The notes under the pieces: model-generated | Seen by the model: the letters and a program-made list of their open reading frames with translations, nothing else | The model's database searches: none | What the model was told of the DNA's origin: nothing | In this document: piece by piece, positions 8,612 to 18,855 of the stretch | Numbering within the stretch: position 1 is the first letter of the stretch | Layout: the number at the start of each line of letters is the position of its first letter | NCBI RefSeq assembly: GCF_004331685.1 | Contig: NZ_SJSM01000007.1 | Coordinates: 1 to 64,000, forward strand | Length of the DNA stretch: 64,000 nt | Direction: 5' to 3' | Source: Pedobacter hiemivivus | GTDB taxonomy: Bacteria; Bacteroidota; Bacteroidia; Sphingobacteriales; Sphingobacteriaceae | Made by a program: the position numbers and the translations under genes

Positions 8612-9592
8612 TTAATTGGTTTTTAAAGATGCAATGATTTCTTCTATGTTAGTAGTTGCACTACCAATATGTTTTATAACAATGGATGCCGCATGATTAG
8701 CAACCGTTGCAGCTTCTTGAATGTCAAATCCTAATGCGAGACAATAAGCTAGTGTTGCAATTACAGTGTCTCCGGCACCAGTTACATCATAAACTTCTGT
8801 CGCTGCAACAGGCAAGATTTTGCAATCGTCTTTAGTGATGATTGCAATTCCAGCTTCTGAAAGCGTTACAATCAGATAAGTAGCTTTTGTAGCATTTAAA
8901 ATAACGTGAGCTGCTTTAACTAAATCCTCGTTTGTGTTGATTCTTTCTGCTTTGGCAGCTTCGGTTAATTCTTTGCGGTTAGGTTTTATAAGGTAGGCCC
9001 CCTCGTACTTGCTATAATCAAGTCCTTTTGGATCTACTAAAGTTTTTTTGCCTATGCTATTGCAGTAGTTGATAATTTTTAAAGAAAGACTATGCGTAAG
9101 TAAGCCCTTATTGTAATCAGATAAAATAACAATGTCTGCTTTTTGAATGAAAGGGACTAAATATGTAAAAAAGGATGCCTCCAATTCAGAAGAGATACTG
9201 TGCACATCTTCTCTGTCAATTCTAACGATGTGATGATTGCCAACAATAACACGGGTTTTTACCGTAGTTACTCTACTTTCGTCTTTTATAATTAATTGAC
9301 TATCAATTCCCTTTGTAATTAAAAGATCTTTTACATCTTCCGCAAAAGTATCATTGCCAACAACTCCTCCCAGATAAACTTTAGCCCCCAGATCAATTAG
9401 ATTGCTGGCAACATTAGCTGCACCACCAATAATTTTTGATTCTTTATTTGTATGTACAATTGGAACCGGAGCTTCTGGTGATAATCTGCTAGCCGAACCA
9501 AATAGGTAATGGTCTAGCATGAGATCGCCTATAACTAATATATCCGGTACGGTATTGTTATGATGGGCATTATATAGTTTTTCTGTTAGCAT
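8612..9592 (-). CDS. rfaE1: D-glycero-beta-D-manno-heptose-7-phosphate kinase
   Basis: Phosphorylates heptose 7-phosphate at C1. PfkB/ribokinase fold: [10 protein letters not shown] at 57-66 binds the sugar and DVTGAGDT at 269-276 holds the catalytic Asp. It equals the N-terminal domain of E. coli HldE. 326 residues. No gmhB (the bisphosphate phosphatase) or hldD (epimerase) lies in this cluster, so those steps must be encoded elsewhere or done by another phosphatase. It is 37 bases downstream of the PolX gene. Confidence 0.92.
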   Translation of the reverse strand: MLTEKLYNAHHNNTVPDILVIGDLMLDHYLFGSASRLSPEAPVPIVHTNKESKIIGGAANVASNLIDLGAKVYLGGVVGNDTFAEDVKDLLITKGIDSQLIIKDESRVTTVKTRVIVGNHHIVRIDREDVHSISSELEASFFTYLVPFIQKADIVILSDYNKGLLTHSLSLKIINYCNSIGKKTLVDPKGLDYSKYEGAYLIKPNRKELTEAAKAERINTNEDLVKAAHVILNATKATYLIVTLSEAGIAIITKDDCKILPVAATEVYDVTGAGDTVIATLAYCLALGFDIQEAATVANHAASIVIKHIGSATTNIEEIIASLKTN

Positions 9593-9629
9593 GCGTAATT
9601 ATTAAAGTCAAAGGTAAGCATAATGACTT

Positions 9630-11324
9630 TTATAATGATGAAATATTGTTTATTCGGCTTTCAAAATGGGCTGTTATTTCTGTTAGAGAATAGCTGTTTA
9701 AACACTGTTTTGCAGTTAAACCACCTTTCCTGCCGATAAGTACACCATAATGCATGTCATGAAATCCTTCTTTTCTATGCGCATCTGGATTGATGGAAAG
9801 CAGTACGCCTTTTTCAAGCGCATAGCGATGCCAACGCCAGTCGAGGTCTAGTCTTAGCGGATTAGCATTGATCTCTATAACGACATTGTTTGCTGCACAG
9901 GCATCAATTACTTTAGCATAATTGATCGGGTAACCTTTTCTGCTCAATAACAATCTGCCAGTAGGGTGTCCCAAGATGGTGGTATAGGGGTTTTCAATCG
10001 CTGTAATTAGCCTTGAAGTCGCCTTTTCTTCATCCATTCTTAAAATACTGTGGACAGAGGCAACTACAAAGTCGAAGGTTTTAAGTATATCGTTACTATA
10101 ATCCAGTGAGCCATCATATAAGATGTCACTTTCTATGCCTTTAAAAATACGGAAAGGAGCAAGTTTAGCATTTAAGGCATCAATTTCCTGATGCTGCGCA
10201 TAAATGCGTTGTTCATTTAGCCCATTGGCATAAAAAGCAGATTTAGAGTGATCGCACATGCCCAAGTATTCCAATTTAAGGGTTTCTTTACAATACACAG
10301 CCATTTCTTCCAGCGTATGTACACCATCGCTCCAGGTAGAGTGGTTATGTAAGGTTCCTTTCAAATCCTCATCCGTAATTAACAGCGGTAACTTGTTTTC
10401 TTTGGCCAGTAAAATTTCGTCAAGACCTTCTCTTAACTCCGATGCTACAAAAGCTAATCCGGCTTTTGTATAGATAGCTTGTTCATCCTCAAAGGGGCCT
10501 TCACCAGCAAGTGCTAATACTGCATTTACATGCTGTTCATTGCCTGTAAGTTTAAACCAATTGAGGTAGAAATAGGTTTTTTGAACAACAGTAAGTTTGA
10601 TTTTTAACCCCAATTCGCTGTGGCTTAGATAAGTTCCATCGGCTTGCAGCTCAAATGCCATCGCCTTAAATGCAGTTATCTTTTCCTGTATTTCCTCGGG
10701 GCTGTTGGCCCCAATAACCAGTTCAAGTTCTTCAATGATTTCTACACAACGACGATAATCACCCGCTATGCCAAGTAAAGGATCGCCAGTAACGGTGTTT
10801 AACCAAACCGCAAGGTCTGCATATAGTTTATTAACCAAAGCTTCAACATGAGCGTACAGGAATTTGCCATGTGCAGCCATTTTAAACTCAATGATCTTTT
10901 TTATTTCTTCCTGGGTTTTCAATCCAAAACCTTTGGCTTCGATTAACCTGTTTTCGTTACAGGCATAATAAAGTTCACCAATGTTTTCAATGCCAAGATC
11001 TTTCCAGATCACCACAATCTTTTTTGGCCCAATGCCTTTAATTCCTAACATTTCAACAATGCCTTCCGGTGTTTCGGCAAGGATTGCCTGTAGTTCGGCC
11101 ATTGATCCTGTTTCCAACAATTCCCATACCTTGGCCGATATACTTTTACCGAGCCCATCAATCTGGGCTATTTCCTCCAGGGTTTTACCTTGAATGGCAT
11201 AAGGCAATTTGTCAACCTTAAAAGCAGCATTGGCTACTGATTTAATTTTAAAAGGATTCTCATTGTGGAGTTCCATCAATTGAGAAAGCAGGCGTAAGGT
11301 ACGGGCAATGGTCTTGTTTTCCAT
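9630..11324 (-). CDS. polX: PolX-family protein with intact PHP domain and degenerate polymerase site
   Basis: Bacterial PolX proteins join a family X polymerase to a PHP 3'-5' exonuclease and act in base excision repair. Helix-hairpin-helix segments are at about 55-75 and 93-112. In the polymerase core the expected GS...RRG...DxD is replaced by G188-D189-Y-R-R-C193 and E199-L-E201, and the third catalytic Asp position reads Lys243. The PHP part is intact: HNHSTWSDG at 326-334, CDHS at 357-360, GIESDILYDG at 396-405 and a late NPDAH. I therefore expect nuclease but little or no polymerase activity. 564 residues, full length. It lies between sppA, separated by a terminator, and rfaE1. Confidence 0.88.
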   Translation of the reverse strand: MENKTIARTLRLLSQLMELHNENPFKIKSVANAAFKVDKLPYAIQGKTLEEIAQIDGLGKSISAKVWELLETGSMAELQAILAETPEGIVEMLGIKGIGPKKIVVIWKDLGIENIGELYYACNENRLIEAKGFGLKTQEEIKKIIEFKMAAHGKFLYAHVEALVNKLYADLAVWLNTVTGDPLLGIAGDYRRCVEIIEELELVIGANSPEEIQEKITAFKAMAFELQADGTYLSHSELGLKIKLTVVQKTYFYLNWFKLTGNEQHVNAVLALAGEGPFEDEQAIYTKAGLAFVASELREGLDEILLAKENKLPLLITDEDLKGTLHNHSTWSDGVHTLEEMAVYCKETLKLEYLGMCDHSKSAFYANGLNEQRIYAQHQEIDALNAKLAPFRIFKGIESDILYDGSLDYSNDILKTFDFVVASVHSILRMDEEKATSRLITAIENPYTTILGHPTGRLLLSRKGYPINYAKVIDACAANNVVIEINANPLRLDLDWRWHRYALEKGVLLSINPDAHRKEGFHDMHYGVLIGRKGGLTAKQCLNSYSLTEITAHFESRINNISSL

Positions 11325-11340
11325 GGGATGCTAAATTAAT

Positions 11341-11370
11341 AAAAAGCCATCGCTTTTTTGAAACGATGGC
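11341..11370 (-). terminator. Intrinsic terminator of sppA
   Basis: Read on the minus strand, GCCATCG (11370-11364) pairs with CGATGGC (11352-11346) around an 11-base loop and is followed by five T residues. It lies between the sppA stop and the PolX start, so sppA is probably its own transcript. Confidence 0.8.
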
Positions 11371-11395
11371 CTATGTTTTATTATAGAAGCTTATT

Positions 11396-13168
11396 CTACT
11401 GAACTTTAAAGTCGAAAGGCATTCTGGCTTGTATTCCAGATCTGGATATTACTGATTTTATTTGCTCATAGATGGAGTAATTGGCACCAAGTTCTTGCTT
11501 AGCATAATAGGTTTTAACCTTGTCGGTAGTATTATCCATTAGTGATTTGAAAGGATCCAGCATTTCAGGATATTCAATAACGCTGTAATCTTTTATTTTA
11601 GCCTTTTTAGCTGCAGAAACGACTGCATCATTAAAGCTGCCAATTCTGTCGGCCAAACCAATCCTAACGGCATCAGTACCTACCCAAACTCTTCCACCCG
11701 CAATACTGTCTATGTATGCTTTTGATTTTTTACGGCCATTGGCTACACGGATGGTAAAGGCATCATACACACGGTTTACATCGTTTTGTATAATTAGACG
11801 TTCACCGGCAGTCATTGGGCGGTCCGTGCTCATGATGTCTGCATATTTACCAGTTTTAACACCATCAAAGGTTATCCCTAGTTTTTCATTATAAAATTTC
11901 TGAAGATTTGGGATCACACCAAATACACCAATAGAGCCTGTAATTGTATTGGGTTGTACAAAAATTGAATCGGCGGCGCAGCCAATATAATAACCACCAG
12001 AGGCGGCAACATCACCAAAAGAAGCGATTACCGGTTTCACCTTTTTTGTCAATACAATTTCTCTCCAAATCACATCAGATGCTAAGGCACTGCCACCTGG
12101 AGAGTTTACTCTTAACACAATAGCTTTAATGCTACTGTCTAAACGGGCCTTTCTGATCACTCTTGAAATGCGTTCAGAACCGATTTTTGTATCGGAGCCC
12201 TCGCCACCCATAATATCGCCGTTGGCATAAATTACAGCCACTTTATTTTTTGCAGATTTGTCCGGCTCATCCGTTACATTCCTGGCATACTCATTAATGG
12301 TAACCGTTTTAAGATCCTTTTTTTTATCCGTTCCACTAAGTGATTTTAGCTCGTCAATAATTTCATCTTTATATTTCAGACCGTCAATCATTTTAAACGC
12401 AATTGCATCAGCAGGCTGTTGGATCTTATAATCGTCTGCAATTTGATGCAATGTAGCAGCGCTGATGTTTCTACTTTGGGAAATACCCTCCAGAAAAGTT
12501 TCGTACAAACCATTTAGATAAGCGGTTACCTGTTCCCGGTTTTTATCACTCATTTTATCTGTAAAGAAAGGCTCAACAGCGCTTTTATAATTTCCAACTC
12601 TAACAATTTGGGCTTCAATCCCTAATTTATCAAGCGCGCCTTTAAAGAACATGGTTTCAGATTTCAAGCCTTTAAATTCCAATGCGCCTTCTGGATTTAA
12701 GTAAATTTTATCGGCTACCGAGGCAAGGTAATAGGCGCCCTGGGTATACACTTCGCTATAAGCGATGACTTTCTTTTTACTCTTTTTAAAATCAATCAAT
12801 GCATTTCTGATTTCAAGCATGGTTGCAAAACCAGCATGTGGTGCACTTACATTAATGTAGACACATTTGATGTTGTCGTCTGTTTTTGCCTCTTTCAGGG
12901 CATGAATCACATCATTAAAGCCAATACTCTTGTCTTCTTCAGAACCTACAACAGGCAATTTAGAAAGCGGATCTTCGGAGGTACGCTCTGTGATGGCCTG
13001 ATCCAAGTTGAGGAATAGCACTGAATTGCTGGCTACATTGACTTTATCTTCCTTTAGAGAAGACTTTACAACACCAACAATTAGTACGATAAAGAAGATT
13101 AAAAACAGTGCCATTGAAATAACAACTCCAACGACTGTTGCGAAAACATACTTGAAAAATTCTCTCAT
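11396..13168 (-). CDS. sppA: Signal peptide peptidase SppA, 67K type
   Basis: Membrane-bound Ser-Lys protease that degrades cleaved signal peptides. One N-terminal membrane helix spans about residues 9-34. The protein has the two tandem ClpP-like domains of the long type. Lys195 in GNYKSAVEP is the general base and Ser390 in DVAASGGYY the nucleophile, matching K209 and S409 of E. coli. VNSPGGSA at 354-361 marks the second domain. 590 residues, near the usual length. The gene is divergent to folK with 72 bases between starts. Confidence 0.94.
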   Translation of the reverse strand: MREFFKYVFATVVGVVISMALFLIFFIVLIVGVVKSSLKEDKVNVASNSVLFLNLDQAITERTSEDPLSKLPVVGSEEDKSIGFNDVIHALKEAKTDDNIKCVYINVSAPHAGFATMLEIRNALIDFKKSKKKVIAYSEVYTQGAYYLASVADKIYLNPEGALEFKGLKSETMFFKGALDKLGIEAQIVRVGNYKSAVEPFFTDKMSDKNREQVTAYLNGLYETFLEGISQSRNISAATLHQIADDYKIQQPADAIAFKMIDGLKYKDEIIDELKSLSGTDKKKDLKTVTINEYARNVTDEPDKSAKNKVAVIYANGDIMGGEGSDTKIGSERISRVIRKARLDSSIKAIVLRVNSPGGSALASDVIWREIVLTKKVKPVIASFGDVAASGGYYIGCAADSIFVQPNTITGSIGVFGVIPNLQKFYNEKLGITFDGVKTGKYADIMSTDRPMTAGERLIIQNDVNRVYDAFTIRVANGRKKSKAYIDSIAGGRVWVGTDAVRIGLADRIGSFNDAVVSAAKKAKIKDYSVIEYPEMLDPFKSLMDNTTDKVKTYYAKQELGANYSIYEQIKSVISRSGIQARMPFDFKVQ

Positions 13169-13187
13169 GTGATAGGTAAATAGTTAA

Positions 13188-13219
13188 TTTGTAAAGATAA
13201 ATAAAGGTTGATATGTTTG
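13188..13219 (+). promoter_or_regulatory. Promoter of folK
   Basis: TTTG at 13188-13191 and TATGTTTG at 13212-13219 with 20 bases between them match the Bacteroidetes consensus. The start point would fall about 15 bases before the folK ATG. Confidence 0.55.
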
Positions 13220-13240
13220 CCTTTTTAATTGGGCCTTTGT

Positions 13241-13735
13241 ATGGAATTGGATAGTGAAATTGTTTATTTGTTACTGGGAAGTAATTTGGGAGATCGGAAT
13301 ACACTCATAAATGATGCATTGAGGGAAATTGAGCGGTATATAGGCGCCATTTCTCAAAAATCATCGATCTACGAAACTGCAGCCTGGGGCAATGAAGATC
13401 AGCCGGTTTTCTTAAATATTGCAGTAGCGGTCAAAACCATACTAAGTCCACTGGAGGTACTTGAAAAAGCCCTGGAAATCGAGGCCGAGCTTGGTAGAGT
13501 AAGACTTCAAAAATGGGGTTCAAGACTGATCGATATTGATGTTATTTTTTACGGAGACAGGATTGTGGATATGGGAGAGAAGCTACAAGTCCCTCACCCT
13601 CAAATGCAGTATAGGAAATTTGTATTGGAACCATTGGCCGAAATCGCTCCTAAATACATCCATCCTGTACTTAAGTTAAGTGTATCGGAAATATTAGAAA
13701 GATTAAGTGATAATTTGTCGGTAACAAAAATATAA
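13241..13735 (+). CDS. folK: 2-amino-4-hydroxy-6-hydroxymethyldihydropteridine diphosphokinase
   Basis: Transfers pyrophosphate from ATP to the pterin in folate synthesis. GSNLGDR at 13-19 and the HPPK signature at about 86-104 (Arg-rich loop, KWGSRLIDIDVIFYG with the two metal-binding Asp) are both present. I place the start at the ATG 13241; the same frame is open a few codons further up but only with an ATT. 164 residues, normal length. An Hpt gene follows 17 bases later. Confidence 0.92.
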   Translation: MELDSEIVYLLLGSNLGDRNTLINDALREIERYIGAISQKSSIYETAAWGNEDQPVFLNIAVAVKTILSPLEVLEKALEIEAELGRVRLQKWGSRLIDIDVIFYGDRIVDMGEKLQVPHPQMQYRKFVLEPLAEIAPKYIHPVLKLSVSEILERLSDNLSVTKI

Positions 13736-13752
13736 TTTCGTTAGTTTTGTCT

Positions 13753-14133
13753 ATGATGATCGACTTACAAAAAAATAATGAACCACTGGATCTTTCCTAT
13801 TTGAGAGATATGTCTGGTGATAGTGCGGAATTTATCATAGAAATGATAGATATGTTTAAAGTCCAAACACCATTGTATATGGCTGATTTAGGGAAGGCAA
13901 TTGAAGATCAGGATTGGCCAAGGGTATCTAATTGTGCGCATAAAATAAAGCCAACATTTTCTTATGTAGGTCGTGAGGATGCCAAAGATCACATGCAAAT
14001 GATGGAAAACAATGCTAGAGACCTTAAACACATAGCGGAATTACCAGCAGCGTTTCAGGAGATCAGCTCTTTTGTAGAACTATTGTATGCACAACTTGAT
14101 GAGGCTAAAGTAGATCTTCAAAACCAACTTTAG
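13753..14133 (+). CDS. Hpt domain-containing protein
   Basis: A single histidine-phosphotransfer domain, a relay between a hybrid sensor kinase and a response regulator. The phospho-accepting His is His63 in CAHKIKPTFSYVG, within the four-helix layout expected. 126 residues from ATG 13753; ATG 13756 is the alternative. TAGTTTTG at 13742-13749 resembles a -7 element, which would leave an extremely short or absent leader. No kinase or regulator gene is nearby, so partners must be elsewhere. Its 3' end faces pssA with 12 bases between. Confidence 0.85.
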   Translation: MMIDLQKNNEPLDLSYLRDMSGDSAEFIIEMIDMFKVQTPLYMADLGKAIEDQDWPRVSNCAHKIKPTFSYVGREDAKDHMQMMENNARDLKHIAELPAAFQEISSFVELLYAQLDEAKVDLQNQL

Positions 14134-14145
14134 CCATTTTAATAT

Positions 14146-14832
14146 TTATTTATCCGTTGTACCTCTAAAATGAACAAGGGATAGACCGATATACAAAACA
14201 AGTATAAGTGGGACAGCTGCAAACTTTAAAAAAGGAATAAGCAATACCGATAAAATAAGGAATAAATATTTGATTTTATTCTGTTCCCAGCTTGTTGAAT
14301 TGAATTTTAGGGAGAAAATCTTTATTTCACTAACCAATAACCAGCTTAACAATACGATAAGCCCAACTAATAATGGCGCTGAGCCAATTAATGCAGGATA
14401 ATCTTTTTGTATAAATGGCAGCGATACAATAAATAAGGTATTCATGGGGGTGTTTAAGCCAATGAAGTCCTCTGTTTGCCTGGTGTCAATATTAAATTTA
14501 GCTAACCTTAGTGCAGAAAATACAGTGATGATAAATCCAAAATAAGGTAAGTACTCGGAAGTGTAGTCACTTTGTTTCAACAATTGAAACATCACTATAC
14601 CCGGTAAAAAACCAAAGCTTACCACATCAGCCAAGGAATCCAGCTCCTTACCAATGGCCGATTTTACGTTCAGTAAACGGGCTACAAAGCCATCAAAAAA
14701 ATCGAATATACCCGAAAGCAGCACAAAGTATGCAGCAATTTCAAGAGATCCGTTAAAGGCATAAACAATACCTATGCAACCCGAAAATAGGTTAGCACAG
14801 GTAATGGCATTAGGAATATGTTTTTTTAGCAC
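14146..14832 (-). CDS. pssA: CDP-diacylglycerol--serine O-phosphatidyltransferase
   Basis: Makes phosphatidylserine from CDP-diacylglycerol and serine, the route to phosphatidylethanolamine. The CDP-alcohol phosphotransferase motif is complete: D47-G48, A51-R52, G61, D65 and D69. Six to eight hydrophobic helices fill the rest, so it is an integral inner-membrane protein. 228 residues. It starts two bases after the rho stop, so it shares the rho transcript. Confidence 0.92.
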   Translation of the reverse strand: MLKKHIPNAITCANLFSGCIGIVYAFNGSLEIAAYFVLLSGIFDFFDGFVARLLNVKSAIGKELDSLADVVSFGFLPGIVMFQLLKQSDYTSEYLPYFGFIITVFSALRLAKFNIDTRQTEDFIGLNTPMNTLFIVSLPFIQKDYPALIGSAPLLVGLIVLLSWLLVSEIKIFSLKFNSTSWEQNKIKYLFLILSVLLIPFLKFAAVPLILVLYIGLSLVHFRGTTDK

Positions 14833-14834
14833 AA

Positions 14835-16733
14835 TTAGCTATTCATTGAAATTAAGAACTCTTCATTAGATTTTGTACCCTTTATCTGAGCCTGAACAAA
14901 CTCCATCGCTTCCTGAGCATTCATGTCTGCCAAGTGGTTACGTAAGATCCATACACGTTGTAACGTGTCTCTGTCGTGCAATAGATCGTCTCTACGAGTA
15001 CTTGATGCTGTAATGTCGATAGCAGGGAAGATACGTTTGTTAGATAATTTACGATCCAACTGAAGCTCCATGTTACCAGTACCTTTAAATTCTTCGAAGA
15101 TTACCTCATCCATTTTAGAACCTGTATCCGTTAATGCAGTTGCAAGTATGGTTAATGAACCACCTCTTTCAATGTTACGTGCAGCACCGAAGAAACGCTT
15201 AGGTTTGTGTAATGCATTGGCATCAACACCACCCGATAAGATTTTTCCAGAAGCAGGAGCAGTTGTATTGTACGCTCTTGCCAACCTGGTAATAGAATCT
15301 AAAAGGATAACCACATCATGTCCACATTCAACCAAGCGTTTTGCTTTTTCAAGCACAATGTTGGCAATTTTAACGTGACGTTCCGCTGGCTCATCAAAAG
15401 TAGAGGCAATTACCTCAGCTCTTACACTTCTAGCCATATCAGTAACCTCTTCCGGACGCTCATCGATCAATAAAATGATCAGATAAACCTCTGGGTGATT
15501 TTTAGCAATTGCATTGGCAACCTCTTTTAGTAAATTGGTTTTACCAGTTTTAGGCTGTGCTACAATTAGACCACGCTGACCTTTACCAATTGGGGTAAAT
15601 AAGTCGATGATACGAGTCGAATAGTTATTTGTTTCGGTAAACAGGTTTAATCTTTCAGTCGGAAACAATGGCGTCAAATAATCAAACGGTACACGATCCC
15701 TTACATCAGCAGGTAACCGTCCGTTGATCGTTTCCACCCTAACCAATGGGAAGTATTTTTCACCTTCTTTGGGTGGACGGATACTACCTTTTACGGTATC
15801 ACCTGTTTTTAAACCAAATAATTTTATCTGAGATTGTGATACATAGATATCATCTGGTGAAGAAAGGTAGTTGTAATCTGCAGATCTTAAAAAGCCATAT
15901 CCATCAGGCATAATTTCTAATACACCTTCGTTAGTGATGGTGTTGTCGAAATCAAGGTTGGAGTAGCTGTTTTCGTTTTGTTTCTGCTGACCACCAGTAT
16001 TACCTTGATTTTTAGGCCTGTTTTCTTGTGGTCTTTGTTTCTTATTATGGTCTGCATTTAAATTTGCAGGCGCATTGGTTTTAATCTCAGTTGGAGCCGC
16101 TGCTGCTGTGTTAACTTCTCCTGATGGAGCAGTTGCTGTTTCTACTGGAGATTCAGCAGGAGCTTGAAAAGGCCTGTCTTGTTTGTAACCTTCACGGGCA
16201 GCAGGTTGTGGATCAAATAACGAAGCCCTGTTAAAAGGTCTTTGTGTTTTTTCTTCCGTCTCCTTCGGTGATAAACGAACCCTTTTTCTTGCAGGCTTGT
16301 CACCTTGAGCATCTTTTTCATTTTGCTCAGCGGTCTCTATAGGGGTAACGTTTTCAACGTTCTCAATATTTTCAACAGTCTCCACGTTAACTGCGGGACT
16401 AGCTTTTGCTACATGTTCTTTTACCTGGCGTTCCTTTTTTACGGGTGCTGCAGCTGGCGTGTTTTCAACAGGCGCAGGAGAGGCATCTTGTGGAGCGGTT
16501 TCTTTAGCCGGACTATTCTTTGGGGCAGTATCTTTTACCGCCTTAGTTTTTGCTGGCTTTGCAGGTGCTGCTTTAGGAGCAGACTCGGCCTCTGCTTGTT
16601 GTTCTGTTATCTGGGCAATAATTTCAACAAGTTCAGCCTTACGCAATTCATCAGCATTTAGAATGCCTTGAGTTTTTGCTATCTCACGCAATTCTGCGGT
16701 GAGTTTTTCATTTAATTCTGTTTTATTAAACAT
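14835..16733 (-). CDS. rho: Transcription termination factor Rho with long low-complexity insert
   Basis: Hexameric RNA helicase that ends transcription. Order: Rho_N helices (about 1-47), an insert rich in Ala, Pro, Glu, Lys and Asn (about 48-258), the RNA-binding OB fold with DGYGFLR at 277-283, then the ATPase with AQPKTGKT at 392-399 and [10 protein letters not shown] behind it. At 632 residues it is over 200 longer than E. coli Rho (419), entirely because of the insert. Such inserts occur in other Bacteroidetes and some Actinobacteria, where they have been tied to extra RNA binding or condensate formation. pssA is co-transcribed. Confidence 0.96.
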   Translation of the reverse strand: MFNKTELNEKLTAELREIAKTQGILNADELRKAELVEIIAQITEQQAEAESAPKAAPAKPAKTKAVKDTAPKNSPAKETAPQDASPAPVENTPAAAPVKKERQVKEHVAKASPAVNVETVENIENVENVTPIETAEQNEKDAQGDKPARKRVRLSPKETEEKTQRPFNRASLFDPQPAAREGYKQDRPFQAPAESPVETATAPSGEVNTAAAAPTEIKTNAPANLNADHNKKQRPQENRPKNQGNTGGQQKQNENSYSNLDFDNTITNEGVLEIMPDGYGFLRSADYNYLSSPDDIYVSQSQIKLFGLKTGDTVKGSIRPPKEGEKYFPLVRVETINGRLPADVRDRVPFDYLTPLFPTERLNLFTETNNYSTRIIDLFTPIGKGQRGLIVAQPKTGKTNLLKEVANAIAKNHPEVYLIILLIDERPEEVTDMARSVRAEVIASTFDEPAERHVKIANIVLEKAKRLVECGHDVVILLDSITRLARAYNTTAPASGKILSGGVDANALHKPKRFFGAARNIERGGSLTILATALTDTGSKMDEVIFEEFKGTGNMELQLDRKLSNKRIFPAIDITASSTRRDDLLHDRDTLQRVWILRNHLADMNAQEAMEFVQAQIKGTKSNEEFLISMNS

Positions 16734-17085
16734 TATATGGATGTGGAGAAATTTTTTAAGTAGTAATTTTCATAAGTATTTAAGTTCATCATTAATGAAA
16801 CGATCAGGTGTTATTTCTTATTATTTTTTTGATTGGTAACACATGAAGGGATCAGTTGAACAACGCAGAAAATGCAAGTATAAAAGGTGTTATTGAACAA
16901 AATTTTAAGGGATTTTCTGGGATGATCAGATAAACTTTAGGGAATTATGTTGCAATTGTATGTATTTGAAATCTAATCTCCAAGAAAAAGTTGAAAATCT
17001 TTGTAATATTTTCAATTAAAAGTTTTGAAAAGGAGTCTAAAACCTCCCGAAAATTGACATCTTTGTATCCAAAATTTACCCCCAG
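16734..17085. other. Divergent promoter region rho / pyrF
   Basis: 352 AT-rich bases between divergent rho and pyrF, with no coding frame. The side next to rho is long enough for an autoregulated leader, as is usual for rho, but I see no clear hairpin plus T run. CATCTTTG at 17058-17065 is one base off a -7 element for pyrF, but no TTTG lies at the right distance. Confidence 0.5.
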
Positions 17086-17916
17086 ATGAATAAGAAGCAA
17101 CTATTTGAACAAATTAAAACCAAGAAATCTTTTTTATGTGTAGGCCTTGATCCAGTAATGGAGAATATCCCAAAACACTTGTTAAAATACGATAATCCGG
17201 TATTAGAGTTCAATAAACAAATTATTGATGCAACCAAAGATTTGTGCGTTGCCTATAAACCCAATACTGCTTTTTATGAATCTATGGGATTGAAAGGTTG
17301 GGAGACTTTAATCAGAACATGGGAATATATTGATAAAGATATCTTTACCATTGCCGATGCAAAAAGAGGTGATATAGGAAATACTTCGGCCATGTATGCC
17401 GATGCTTTCTTTAACCTGGAAAAATCAGGGATGAGCTTTGACTCCATTACAGTTGCCCCATATATGGGTAAAGATTCGGTGGGCCCATTTTTAAATTATA
17501 CTGATAAATGGGTTATCCTTTTGGCTTTAACTTCCAATGCCGGACATAGTGATTTTCAATTGCACCATACGCCCGAAGGCAAGCTGTATGAAGAAGTGAT
17601 CCGGATTTCTTCGCAATGGGCAAATAGCGAGCAACTGATGTATGTTGTTGGCGCGACCAGAGGAGCAGAGTTTGAAAACATCAGAAGATTGGCACCGGAT
17701 AACTTTTTACTGGTACCAGGTGTTGGCGCACAAGGTGGAAGTCTGGCTGATGTTTGTCAGTACGGATTAAATAGTGAATGCGGATTACTTGTAAACTCTG
17801 CACGTGGCATCATCTACGCAAGTAATGGCGAAGATTTTGCGGAAAGAGCGAGAGAAGAAGCTTTAAAATTACAACAAGAAATGGCGCAGATTCTGGAGTC
17901 TGCAGGTTTAGTATGA
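17086..17916 (+). CDS. pyrF: Orotidine 5'-phosphate decarboxylase, type 2
   Basis: Last step of UMP synthesis. The catalytic group DAKRGDIG at 91-98 (D91, K93, D96) and the phosphate loop near VGATRGAEF and VPGVGAQGG are present. At 276 residues it belongs to the longer type 2 subfamily rather than the E. coli type. The stop overlaps the ATG of the next gene (ATGA), so the exporter gene is translationally coupled. Confidence 0.95.
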   Translation: MNKKQLFEQIKTKKSFLCVGLDPVMENIPKHLLKYDNPVLEFNKQIIDATKDLCVAYKPNTAFYESMGLKGWETLIRTWEYIDKDIFTIADAKRGDIGNTSAMYADAFFNLEKSGMSFDSITVAPYMGKDSVGPFLNYTDKWVILLALTSNAGHSDFQLHHTPEGKLYEEVIRISSQWANSEQLMYVVGATRGAEFENIRRLAPDNFLLVPGVGAQGGSLADVCQYGLNSECGLLVNSARGIIYASNGEDFAERAREEALKLQQEMAQILESAGLV

Positions 17917-18815
17917 CCAAAAAAATAGATTTAAAGCTAATTCTCGCTTTAGCTGGAGTGGCTTTAATATGGGGTACTACTTATTTGGGTATCCGTATTG
18001 CTGTTCATACCATCCCCCCTTGGTTTGTTGCGGCGATCAGACAAACCATTGCTTCTGTTATCCTTTTGTTGATTCTGCTTCGTAAAAAAGAATTGACATG
18101 GAAGGGCTGGCCACATGCAAGGCGACAAATGTTGTTATCCTCATTAATGATTGTAATCGCAAATGGTATGACGACCGTTGCTGAGCAAACCATTCCTAGT
18201 GGACTTACATCCCTCTTAAATGCATTAACAACATTATTCGTATTTATTACCTGTGTAGCGATAGGTTTGCAAAAACCTTCCTTGAAAGGATTTTTAGGCG
18301 TGATCATCGGATTTCTGGGCGTAGCTTTTATATTCCGGAGTGGTTTAGGTGCATTGCTTGATCCTAACTATAAAACGGGGATCATGTTTTTGTGTTTCGC
18401 TATAACGGGTTGGACTATCGGTACCGTTTATATTAAAAAGAACAATCAACCATCAGATAATATTTTACTGGATCTTTTTTACCAATTTGTTTTTTCAGCA
18501 GTAGCTCAGTTTGTATTGGCGTTTATGTTTTCCGACAGTAGGGATGTTTCTCTATGGAGCATAAACAGTATGTTAGCCGTTACGTATTTAGCCATATTTG
18601 GCTCGGTTATGGCGTTTTTCTGCTACCATTATGCCTTAAAAAAAGTTAGTGCTACAGAAGTTTCCATGTTAACCTATTTCAACACCGTGATTGCCTTATT
18701 TCTTGGCTGGTTAATTTTGAATGAAATTATTACCATTGATATTTTAATTGCTACCGTATTGATTATCATCGGGGTTTTTATCACAAATTATAAAAGTAAA
18801 AAAGAATCATTGTAA
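17913..18815 (+). CDS. EamA-family drug/metabolite transporter
   Basis: A 300-residue integral membrane protein with about ten hydrophobic helices arranged as two EamA repeats; [19 protein letters not shown] near the N-terminus is typical. These proteins export small metabolites. The four-base overlap with pyrF links expression but does not identify the substrate; a pyrimidine product is only a guess. Confidence 0.85.
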   Translation: MTKKIDLKLILALAGVALIWGTTYLGIRIAVHTIPPWFVAAIRQTIASVILLLILLRKKELTWKGWPHARRQMLLSSLMIVIANGMTTVAEQTIPSGLTSLLNALTTLFVFITCVAIGLQKPSLKGFLGVIIGFLGVAFIFRSGLGALLDPNYKTGIMFLCFAITGWTIGTVYIKKNNQPSDNILLDLFYQFVFSAVAQFVLAFMFSDSRDVSLWSINSMLAVTYLAIFGSVMAFFCYHYALKKVSATEVSMLTYFNTVIALFLGWLILNEIITIDILIATVLIIIGVFITNYKSKKESL

Positions 18816-18855
18816 TTTGTGGATGAACTGACGCATTTGCGTTAAATTCTCGGAG

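Noticed and set aside
17024..17065. Promoter of pyrF from TTTG 17024 and CATCTTTG 17058
   Set aside because: The spacing of 30 bases is outside the usual range and the second element has a mismatch.
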